Shown: piece by piece, positions 36,257 through 43,845 of the stretch | Layout of the letters: each line of letters starts with the position of its first letter | Numbering within the stretch: the first letter of the stretch is position 1 | Origin: VXPQ01 sp965116435 | GTDB lineage: Bacteria > Bacteroidota > Rhodothermia > Rhodothermales > VXPQ01 | Direction of reading: 5' to 3' | Assembly: GCA_965116435.1 (NCBI GenBank) | Contig: OZ220686.1 | Coordinates: 310,001 to 374,000 of the forward strand | Length of the DNA stretch: 64,000 nt | Position numbers and translations under genes: made by a program | The notes under the pieces: model-generated | Seen by the model: only the letters and a program-made list of their open reading frames with translations | What the model was told of the DNA's origin: nothing | Database searches by the model: none

Positions 36257-37309
36257 ATGCCTATGTCTGAGATATCCAGAAGAACGTTTCTGAACTGGTC
36301 CGGCGCGGCCGCTGTCGCTTCGACGGCGGGCTTGCCTCACCCGTTGCGCGCCGGGTCGCGCCGGACGACGCCTCGCGCCATACGCCAGGCCCTGCCTGTC
36401 GTCATTGCGTCCGGCAACGGCCTCCGGGGCGTCGAAAAGGCGTACCGGATGATGACGGAGGAGGCCGCGGATCCGCTGGACGCCGCCCTTGCCGGCGTCA
36501 ACATTCAGGAACTGGACCCTTCGGACCAGAGCGTAGGGCTGGGCGGTTTGCCGGACGAACGGGGCGTCGTGACCCTCGATGCTTCGCTCATGCACGGCCC
36601 CACCCGTCGGGCCGGGGCGGTCGCCGCGCTGGAGGATATCGCAACGCCTTCCCTGGTCGCCAAAGCCGTAATGGAGTACACCGACCATGTGATTCTGGTG
36701 GGGAAGGGGGCGCGAGATTTCGCCATTCGCATGGGATTCACGCCGCAAAACCTGCTCACGGAGCAAAGCAGGCAGGACTGGCTGGCCTGGAAAACTCGTC
36801 TGAACCCCCGCGACAACTGGCTGGAATGGCCGGAGGCGGCGGCAAAACACACGGACGGCACCATTCACATGAGCGCCGCGACCGCCGCGGGAGACTTGTG
36901 CTCGGTCACGACCACCAGCGGACTGGCCTGGAAAATCCCCGGGCGCATAGGGGACAGCCCCATCGTGGGGGCCGGGCAATACTGCGACAACACAGTAGGT
37001 TCTGCCGGAGCGACCGGGCGCGGCGAAGCGGCTATCCAGTGCTGCGGATCGTTCCTGGCCGTGGAATTCATGCGCCAGGGGTATGACCCCGAGGACGCGT
37101 GCCTGGAGGTGCTGCGCCGCGTCGTCGCCACAACGGAGCGCCGCTTGCTCGACGACCAGGGCCGCCCGCAGTTCGGACTCAGTTTTTACGCCGTCCGCAA
37201 GGATGGGGCCTACGGGGCCGCCACAATGTACGAAGGCCCGGAATTCGCCGTCGCCTCGGCAGAAGGCCCCCGCCTCGAACCCATGGCCTTTCTGTATGCG
37301 AGAGATTGA
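36257..37309 (+). CDS. Glycosylasparaginase/isoaspartyl peptidase family, Tat-exported
   Basis: About 350 aa from the ATG at 36257. The N-terminus has a Tat motif (SRRTFLNWSGAAAVAS). It is an Ntn hydrolase that cleaves itself before a Thr; the expected nucleophile region is KHTDGTIHMSA near residue 200, followed by the family block TTTSGLAWKIPGRIGDSPI and VGSAGATGRGEA. The family hydrolyses the GlcNAc-Asn bond or beta-aspartyl peptides. DGTI replaces the more usual HGTI/HDTI, so the activity should be confirmed. Start at 36185 in the same frame overlaps the DinB-like gene and is not chosen. Likely cotranscribed with the DinB-like gene. Confidence 0.88.
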   Translation: MPMSEISRRTFLNWSGAAAVASTAGLPHPLRAGSRRTTPRAIRQALPVVIASGNGLRGVEKAYRMMTEEAADPLDAALAGVNIQELDPSDQSVGLGGLPDERGVVTLDASLMHGPTRRAGAVAALEDIATPSLVAKAVMEYTDHVILVGKGARDFAIRMGFTPQNLLTEQSRQDWLAWKTRLNPRDNWLEWPEAAAKHTDGTIHMSAATAAGDLCSVTTTSGLAWKIPGRIGDSPIVGAGQYCDNTVGSAGATGRGEAAIQCCGSFLAVEFMRQGYDPEDACLEVLRRVVATTERRLLDDQGRPQFGLSFYAVRKDGAYGAATMYEGPEFAVASAEGPRLEPMAFLYARD

Positions 37310-37387
37310 GCAGGATTGAGGAGCCCGGTTCAGCAAGCCCGCGCTGGCGGGAGTTGGCTGTGTATGCCGCCGAAATCGTCTTTCACA

Positions 37388-37915
37388 TCATCCCCATTTT
37401 CTTGCATACTTGGCCTTGGCATATACTGGGCAGATGAATGTAACCGTAATGCCAATTTCCATTAACGCATTATTATAGCCCCACCATTCGCTGTCTGTCG
37501 CTTGCAGGATCGGTGGCTTTGCCGGGTGCGCATTTGCAACAGCCACAAACTTGTGATCCGATTTGTCGAAATTTTTCAATTTGTCATGGACTGGAAATTC
37601 GTCGTATGAATCACCGTTTTTGGTGATGGTTACCCGGTCATCTTCAGGTAGACCCCAGCGATTATCGTGAACCCACTTCATGAAGGCATTACCCATTCCC
37701 TTACGACCACTGATGGAAAGATTTTTTAAATATTCGTCATAGATTTCATCCCCGGAATCAATAACTAATGCACCTTTTTTTATAACATGATCAATGGCTT
37801 TGACACAATTTTGGACGCAATCGAACAGGTTGTCCGGAATGTCCTCTGAACCGATTGCCAAATTTGCAATCACCGGTACATTCGTGTCCACGATACATTT
37901 TGGCGGCCTATTCAT
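37388..37915 (-). CDS. PIN-like nuclease domain protein paired with an AAA ATPase
   Basis: 175 aa. The N-terminal CIVDTNVPVIAN has the first PIN Asp, further acidic residues lie in DEIYDEYLKN, and the closing FDKSDHKFVAVANA provides the third acidic site; the overall strand pattern fits a PIN-like RNase fold. Its ATG overlaps the stop of the ATPase gene by 4 bp, so it is translationally coupled and second in the operon. Base composition is clearly lower in GC than flanking genes, suggesting transfer. By analogy with other ATPase-plus-nuclease pairs it is a probable toxin or effector held by the ATPase; that is inference. Confidence 0.75.
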   Translation of the reverse strand: MNRPPKCIVDTNVPVIANLAIGSEDIPDNLFDCVQNCVKAIDHVIKKGALVIDSGDEIYDEYLKNLSISGRKGMGNAFMKWVHDNRWGLPEDDRVTITKNGDSYDEFPVHDKLKNFDKSDHKFVAVANAHPAKPPILQATDSEWWGYNNALMEIGITVTFICPVYAKAKYARKWG

Positions 37916-39318
37916 CTGGATTCCTCCGGCTTTCCTGCGTGATTTTTGGCACGTTTTTTCAAGGCCGCCAAGGCTTGTTGTGTGATGTCTCCCATCTCAT
38001 CGCCAAAGAAATTTTCGGGCCATTCCTTGATGTTTCCAAAGATATCAATTTGAAGGGGATTGAGCGTAGGAGGGGCCTTTGAAATATTCGCAAAATATGC
38101 GGACACGTTCTCTTGTGAGACAGCATCCTCAGCAATGCGTCTCTGCAAGCGTCGCAGGAAATATTCCGAGTGGGTTTCAATGATCAACTGGATATTTCTA
38201 TCCGCCCCATTTTCTCTGGAATTGATCACGTCAACCAGCACATCGGCCAATGCCGATTGAGCGCTCGGATGCAGATGAATCTCCGGTTGTTCCATGAGAA
38301 TTATCGACCCGGGAGGCGCATAGAAACACTGCACGAGAACCGGCAAAACCTGCGAAATGCCGAAGCCGACATCCGGAAGATCAACCCAGTCCCTTGAACC
38401 TTTCGTACGAAGCTTTACCTCGTATTCTTGCCGCTGTTTGGATATGGGATTGACCTTGAATGCCTCAATCAGGCCCATTGCCTTGAGCTTGCTGGCGATA
38501 ATTTCCTCGAAAGATTTGTATCGGCATCTATACCCAATGCTTATTTTTCGGTTTCGTGCCGCGAGAATAGCGGCGACCGTATTTTCTCCCGCATAGCCCA
38601 CATGTTCGGGCTCAATGCCTGTCCATGAATACAAACGTTCAGCTTTTGTACGAAGCGGTCCTAAATAACAGATTGATCTGAACAATTTTTCATGGCGCAA
38701 GTTTAGTTGTTGCACAAATTCGGCATTTTGATGATAGGCAACTACCTCGTCAGGGAAGCCATAAAATCGAACCGGCGCCCCGGGATACCAGACACGTCCC
38801 TGTTTACGCTTTAGGGAATAATTCGCGGCTTCAACCTTGTAGGCAGATTTTGCGTCAGACTTTCTTTCCATTCCAATGGAAAGCTGAGTTTTATCATCTC
38901 CGATCAATTCATATTTAAGCGCATCTACAGCCAATGTATGCCGATCTTTATCTCCCAGCCCCACTCCTACCTCGAACGTCAGTTCGTTTCCCGAGTACAA
39001 TTGTTCCGATACGGAATCTTTAATCGTTAGCGAATTCGGCAGCGACCATCGATACTCGAAAGCGATGTTGTTTGCCGGGTCACGGCGAAACACCATCTCC
39101 TCGTAGGAACCAAGCTGAACAGCGGAATTTTTTGCACCAGGATAGAAGACCGCCTTTCGATCTGGAGACTCGACGGTCTGCTTCAGCATCATCAGGAATT
39201 GGCTTATGCTGGACTTGCCGGAGCTGTTAGCGCCAAAGAACAGGGAGATAGGAGCCATGCGAATGGCGCCGGTATCCTTCCAGGCTTTGAAGTTTTGTAT
39301 TCGTAACTGCTGTAGCAT
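37912..39318 (-). CDS. AAA family ATPase (ABC/OLD-like, DUF3696 C-terminus)
   Basis: 468 aa. Walker A GANSSGKS (residues 29-36) in an N-terminal RIQNFKAW...FFGANSSGKSS arrangement, Walker B/ABC D-loop ILMEQPEIHLHPSAQ, and the H-loop LIIETHSEYFLRRLQRRI followed by a DUF3696-like end. These RecF/SMC-type ATPases appear as sensors in several two-gene antiphage systems. It lies first in an operon with the PIN-like gene. The pair has lower GC than its neighbours and sits between an asparaginase and glnS, an insertion-like position. Whether it is a described defence type cannot be decided by eye. Confidence 0.85.
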   Translation of the reverse strand: MLQQLRIQNFKAWKDTGAIRMAPISLFFGANSSGKSSISQFLMMLKQTVESPDRKAVFYPGAKNSAVQLGSYEEMVFRRDPANNIAFEYRWSLPNSLTIKDSVSEQLYSGNELTFEVGVGLGDKDRHTLAVDALKYELIGDDKTQLSIGMERKSDAKSAYKVEAANYSLKRKQGRVWYPGAPVRFYGFPDEVVAYHQNAEFVQQLNLRHEKLFRSICYLGPLRTKAERLYSWTGIEPEHVGYAGENTVAAILAARNRKISIGYRCRYKSFEEIIASKLKAMGLIEAFKVNPISKQRQEYEVKLRTKGSRDWVDLPDVGFGISQVLPVLVQCFYAPPGSIILMEQPEIHLHPSAQSALADVLVDVINSRENGADRNIQLIIETHSEYFLRRLQRRIAEDAVSQENVSAYFANISKAPPTLNPLQIDIFGNIKEWPENFFGDEMGDITQQALAALKKRAKNHAGKPEESR

Positions 39319-39509
39319 ACTATTGGGAAGCGGCAGAAACGGATTGAAAAACTGGACAGTTACTCAGACGATCTTAAGTGCGGTGCATGCTCCTCTCGAA
39401 AAAGCCCCCTTGCAAGAGACGCTGATCTGTAATATACGTGGTTTGGCGTAAGGTTGTCAAGATTTGAACAGCGCTTTTCATTAAAGTTCAGGATTTCCCT
39501 TCTGACCGG

Positions 39510-41933
39510 CTACCCCTCAAGTCTTTTCAACAGGATTTTTCGGACCAGGTCGGGTTTTGCGGTTCCGCCGGTGCGTTGCATGACCTGTCCCATGAAGAAG
39601 CCGAGGAGGCCCTTTTTGCCGGAGCGGTAGGCGGCCGCCTTGTCGGGAAAGGCCCGCAACGCTTCGTCCGCGGCGGCGCTCAGCGCATCCGGGTCCGTGA
39701 CTTGCCTCCAGCCCTTTTCGTCCACGATGGCGTCGGGGTTTTTCCCGGCGGCCAGCATTTCGGCGAGCACGTCCTTGCCCGTGCGGGCGGAAATAATGTC
39801 CTCGTCCACTAATTCGACGAGGCGGGCCAATTCATTGGGAGGCAACGAGAAAGCGCCTTCTTTCCGTTCGATTTTTTCCCACGGCAATGCGTTGAGTATC
39901 CAGTTCGCGAGGGCGCTTGCGCGCGCGGGATCGTTCGCCGCCGGCGCATGGCAGGCCAGCGTGGCGCGGAAATACTCGTGTGCGTCCGGTTTCTGAGCCA
40001 GCCCAAGCGCCACGTCATCGGGCGCCCCGGATTCCACGTTGGCCGAAAAGCGCGCCCGCTCCTCTTCCGAAAGATTCTCGATCCGTTCGGCAGGCGTGGG
40101 CGAAGGAGCAACCTGTTTCTTGCGCGGGGACGTTGGCGTGGTCGGGGACGTCGTTGTTTCAGCGGCCGGACTTCGGCGTGCATCCCGGCGGCCATGCTCT
40201 ATCTTGGCCCAGGTATCCCGCAACGGAACGATCCGGTTGAACACGGGGCGCCCCGGGGTCGAATCCTCCGGGGTCGAATCCTCCGGGGTCCAATCCACCG
40301 GGTCTCTCCAGAAATATCCTTCCCGTTCGAACTGATAGCGCTGCGCGGCGTCGTCCGCCGCCACCCCCGGCTCGATCAGGGCGCGGCGCAACGTCACCAG
40401 CGAATCGGGGTTCAGGCATTCCACGAAATCCTCTTCGGCCTCCGGGTCCGGCGTGCGGAAAAGCCGGTCGTACAGTCGCACTTCGACAGGAAGGGCCCGC
40501 TTCGCCGAGACCCAGTGGATGACGCCGCGCACCTTCTGTCCGTCGGGCGCGTTGCCGTCGTGCGTTTCCGGTTCGTACGCGCACCGCAATTCGACAACTT
40601 CGCCCGCCTCGTTCCGCACCGCCTCCTCGCACCGGATCACGCCGGCGTATCGCAGGCGCACGGCCCGGCCCGGCGCCAGTCGGTAATAGTTCGCGGGCGG
40701 ATTTTCCCGAAAATCGTTCCGGTCGATGTAGAGTTCCCGTCCAAACGGCACGGCCCGCGACCCCTCGCGCGGCACGTCGCGCGGCCAGAAGGGGGCGTCC
40801 AGCGCGTCCTCCCGGTCCGGGGGATAGTTGACGAGGGTCACTTTCAGGGGCCGCAGCACGCACATGACGCGCGGCGCCTCGAAATTCAGCGCGTTCCGAA
40901 CGGTGTAATCCAGCAGGTCCATGCCGATGCGGTTATCCGCCCTCGCCACCCCGATTTCCGCGCAGAAGGCCCGGATCGCTTCCGGCGGAACGCCCCGGCG
41001 GCGCAATCCCGCCAGCGTCGGCATCCGGGGATCGTCCCAACCCGCCACATGCCCTTCCTCGACCAGCCGCCGCAATTTGCGCTTGCTCATCACGGTATAA
41101 TCAAGGTTGAGCCGCGCAAATTCATACTGCCTTGGACGCGGCGCCTCCACGCACCGGTCCACGAGCCAGTCGTATAATTCCCGGTTGTTGTCGAACTCAA
41201 GCGTGCACAAGGAGTGCGTGACGCCCTCTATGGCGTCCGACAGCGGGTGGGCGAAATCGTACATCGGGTAGATGGGCCACGCATCCCCGGAGCGGTAATG
41301 ATGCGCGTGGCGAATCCGGTAGAGGAGGGGGTCGCGCATTTTCATGTTGGGAGACGCCATATCCCCCCGGGCGCGCAAGACATGTGCTCCATCCGCGTAT
41401 TCGCCGCGTTTCATGCGGCGAAAAAGGTCCAGATTTTCTTCCGGGGACCGGTTTCTGTAGATGCTCGCCTGGCCCGGCTCCGTCACCGTGCCCCGCGTTG
41501 CGCGAATGGCCGCCTCGTCCTGACTGTCCACATAGGCGTGGCCCGCACGGATCAGGCCCTCCGCAAAGGCATACAGCCGGTCGAAATAATCCGATGCGTA
41601 GTATTCCCGATCATCCCAGTCGAAACCCAGCCAGCGCACGTCCTGTTTGATGGATTCGACGTATTCGACGTCTTCCGTCTCGGGGTTGGTGTCGTCGAAC
41701 CGGAGGTTGCACGCCCCCCCGAAATCCTGCGCCAGCCCGAAATTCAGACAAATGGCCTTGGCGTGCCCGATATGCAGATACCCGTTCGGTTCGGGCGGGA
41801 ACCGCGTGGCGACCCGCCCCCCGTACGTATCCTTTCGGAGGTCGTCTTCAATAATTTCCCGGATGAAATGCGAACCCGGTCCGGGCGCGTCGGCGGCGGG
41901 AGACCGAGGATCGGGCGATTCGGTTTTCGTCAT
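39510..41933 (-). CDS. glnS: Glutaminyl-tRNA synthetase fused to a YqeY/GatB-like domain
   Basis: 807 aa. Class I catalytic core with HIGH at residues 54-57 (GYLHIGHAKA) and the KMSKS-equivalent VMSKRKL, then anticodon-binding beta barrels to about residue 580, a low-complexity linker, and a C-terminal YqeY/GatB-tail helical domain (ENLSEEERARFSANVESG... to KILLKRLEG). Such fusions exist in Deinococcus and some other lineages, where the extra domain improves tRNA-Gln binding. A 15-bp in-frame repeat (TPEDSTPEDSTPG) lies at the domain boundary near 40255-40300, a small microsatellite. The start at 41933 gives the usual N-terminus. Confidence 0.95.
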   Translation of the reverse strand: MTKTESPDPRSPAADAPGPGSHFIREIIEDDLRKDTYGGRVATRFPPEPNGYLHIGHAKAICLNFGLAQDFGGACNLRFDDTNPETEDVEYVESIKQDVRWLGFDWDDREYYASDYFDRLYAFAEGLIRAGHAYVDSQDEAAIRATRGTVTEPGQASIYRNRSPEENLDLFRRMKRGEYADGAHVLRARGDMASPNMKMRDPLLYRIRHAHHYRSGDAWPIYPMYDFAHPLSDAIEGVTHSLCTLEFDNNRELYDWLVDRCVEAPRPRQYEFARLNLDYTVMSKRKLRRLVEEGHVAGWDDPRMPTLAGLRRRGVPPEAIRAFCAEIGVARADNRIGMDLLDYTVRNALNFEAPRVMCVLRPLKVTLVNYPPDREDALDAPFWPRDVPREGSRAVPFGRELYIDRNDFRENPPANYYRLAPGRAVRLRYAGVIRCEEAVRNEAGEVVELRCAYEPETHDGNAPDGQKVRGVIHWVSAKRALPVEVRLYDRLFRTPDPEAEEDFVECLNPDSLVTLRRALIEPGVAADDAAQRYQFEREGYFWRDPVDWTPEDSTPEDSTPGRPVFNRIVPLRDTWAKIEHGRRDARRSPAAETTTSPTTPTSPRKKQVAPSPTPAERIENLSEEERARFSANVESGAPDDVALGLAQKPDAHEYFRATLACHAPAANDPARASALANWILNALPWEKIERKEGAFSLPPNELARLVELVDEDIISARTGKDVLAEMLAAGKNPDAIVDEKGWRQVTDPDALSAAADEALRAFPDKAAAYRSGKKGLLGFFMGQVMQRTGGTAKPDLVRKILLKRLEG

Positions 41934-42035
41934 GATTCATCGTTAAAACACGACCATTCAGCGCATCCGTAGAACGCCTCCGAACCCGAAAAGTCCCTCC
42001 GGCGTTCACAGACCCCGCAGGCGCATCCCCATGGC

Positions 42036-43418
42036 ATGAACCGACTGAACGCGACATCTCCCCCGACCCGACAGCCCGCGCTACGGACACGGCGGGCGCT
42101 CGTTTTTTCCTGGTATTTTCCGCCTATGGGCCTGAGCGGCGTGCAGCGGACGGCCAAGTTTCTGAAATACTTGCCCAGGTACGGCTGGCGATCGACGGTC
42201 GTTACCTGCCGTCCGCACGGCTATTTCGCCTACGACGACAGCCTGCTTCGGGAGGTGGAGGAGGCGGGCGTAGCGATTCGCCGCGCCCGGTCCTGGGACC
42301 CCACCCGCCTGTTCGGCGCGCGCGCGGTGGTGCGGATGCCTCGGGAATCCGTGCGGCAGGGCTTGTCTGCGCTCAGTCAATGGATCTTCGTGCCGGACAA
42401 CAAGGTAGGGTGGATGGGCCCCGCCGTCGGGCAGGCGCTCGCCGCGCTGCGCGAAACCCCGCACGACCTGATCTATTCGTCCGCCCCGCCGTACGCCTCG
42501 CATCTTGCCGCCGCCCGCCTCGCCCGCAAGACCGGCCTGCCGCTGGTCCTTGATTTTCGGGACGATTGGGTGGGGAATCCGCGCCACATCTACCCAACCC
42601 CGTGGCACCGGGCGCTATCCACCCGGCTCGAAGGGCGCGTCCTCCGCGCGGCGGACCGGGTCGTTGTCATCGGCGACGCCATGAGGGACAGCCTCGCCGG
42701 GCGCCATCCAGACGTTCCGGCCGCCCAAACCATACGCATCCTGCCGCAGGGCTACGATCCTGAAGATTTTACGGGGGCGGCAGACCGACCCAGCCTACCG
42801 GGCCTGCCGGGTCTGGCCCCGGACCCGAACGTATGCATGTTCCTGTACAGCGGCGTCTTCTACCATGCGCAATCGCCCGCGCCGTTCCTGCGGGGCCTTG
42901 CGGCGCTCGCCGAACGGAAACCTGCCCTTCGCAAGCGCCTGCGCGCCGTTTTTGCGGGATTGTTGCCGGAGGCGGCGCAGCGCCTCGTCGAGAGGCTGGG
43001 CATCGGGGATATGGTGCATTATGCAGGATACCTTCCGCACCGGGACGCAGCGCACGCCCTGCTGGCGGCGGATATTCTGTGGATGACCATCGGGCGGGCG
43101 CCCGGCTCCGACCGGATATGGACCGGCAAGATGTACGAATATTTCGGCGCCCGCAAACCGGTGCTGGGCCTTGTGCCGGAAGGCGTGGCGCGCGAGGCGC
43201 TCCGGGAGTACGGCGCGGCGCGCATCGTGGAGCCGGACGCTGCGCCGGACGCCATGGCCGCCGCCATCGAACAGTGCTACGAAGCGTGGCTTGGCGGACG
43301 CTTGCCGCAGCCGGACCCGGCGTGGACCGCCCAATTCGACCGGATTCGCCTTGCCGGTGCGCTGGCGGATATTTTTAACGATATTGTATGCAGAAAAGGA
43401 GTATCGAACAGCCGCTAA
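42036..43418 (+). CDS. Glycosyltransferase, GT4-like
   Basis: 460 aa GT-B enzyme. N-terminal FSWYFPPMGLSGVQRTAKFLKYLPRYGW is the acceptor-domain start (key residues GVQR, PPMG), LVLDFRDDWVGNP and VVVIGDAMRDSL are typical of a GT4 subfamily acting on O-antigen or capsule intermediates, and the donor-domain signature appears as GKMYEYFGARKPVLGLVPEG. The gene shares a short string with an RsbW-like kinase and a membrane glycosyltransferase, suggesting envelope polysaccharide synthesis. Sugar donor and acceptor cannot be told from sequence. Confidence 0.85.
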   Translation: MNRLNATSPPTRQPALRTRRALVFSWYFPPMGLSGVQRTAKFLKYLPRYGWRSTVVTCRPHGYFAYDDSLLREVEEAGVAIRRARSWDPTRLFGARAVVRMPRESVRQGLSALSQWIFVPDNKVGWMGPAVGQALAALRETPHDLIYSSAPPYASHLAAARLARKTGLPLVLDFRDDWVGNPRHIYPTPWHRALSTRLEGRVLRAADRVVVIGDAMRDSLAGRHPDVPAAQTIRILPQGYDPEDFTGAADRPSLPGLPGLAPDPNVCMFLYSGVFYHAQSPAPFLRGLAALAERKPALRKRLRAVFAGLLPEAAQRLVERLGIGDMVHYAGYLPHRDAAHALLAADILWMTIGRAPGSDRIWTGKMYEYFGARKPVLGLVPEGVAREALREYGAARIVEPDAAPDAMAAAIEQCYEAWLGGRLPQPDPAWTAQFDRIRLAGALADIFNDIVCRKGVSNSR

Positions 43419-43422
43419 CCCC

Positions 43423-43845
43423 ATGCGCGACAAACCGCCCATGCCGGATATCATGGAACGGACGCTTGCCAGCGAAGCCGCAAGCATCGAACGGATCGTT
43501 CCGGAAACGGAAGCCTTCCTTGCAGGGCGCGTATCCGACGAGGACCTGGCCTATCGCATCGTGCTCCTGACCGTGGAGGCCGTTACGAACGCCATCGAAC
43601 ACGGAAACCGGTTCGATCCGGCCAAAAAAGTGCATTTCCGGATGCACGCGGAGGGCGCACGGATCGAGGTGGTCGTAGAGGACGAGGGGGAAGGATTCAA
43701 CCCGGAAACCTCTGCCGATCCGCGGGCATGCGAAAACCTGTTGCAGGAGGGCGGGCGCGGCCTGCTTTTCATGCAATCCATGGCGAACCAGGTCGTATTC
43801 GAGAACGACGGCAGGAAGGTGCGTCTCGTTTTCGATGTCGGGTAA
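43423..43845 (+). CDS. RsbW-like anti-sigma factor kinase
   Basis: 140 aa GHKL ATPase of the RsbW/SpoIIAB class. The N-box is EAVTNAIEHGNRF, the G1 box DEGEGFNPE, and the G2 box GGRGLLFMQSM. Such proteins phosphorylate anti-anti-sigma factors or bind a sigma factor in partner-switching regulation. No RsbV or sigma gene is adjacent. Start at 43423 gives a compact protein; the longer frame upstream overlaps the glycosyltransferase. It overlaps the next gene by 11 bp. Confidence 0.88.
   Translation: MRDKPPMPDIMERTLASEAASIERIVPETEAFLAGRVSDEDLAYRIVLLTVEAVTNAIEHGNRFDPAKKVHFRMHAEGARIEVVVEDEGEGFNPETSADPRACENLLQEGGRGLLFMQSMANQVVFENDGRKVRLVFDVG

Noticed and set aside
43171..43422. Longer start for the RsbW-like kinase
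   Set aside because: The extension is an out-of-family frame overlapping the glycosyltransferase gene.
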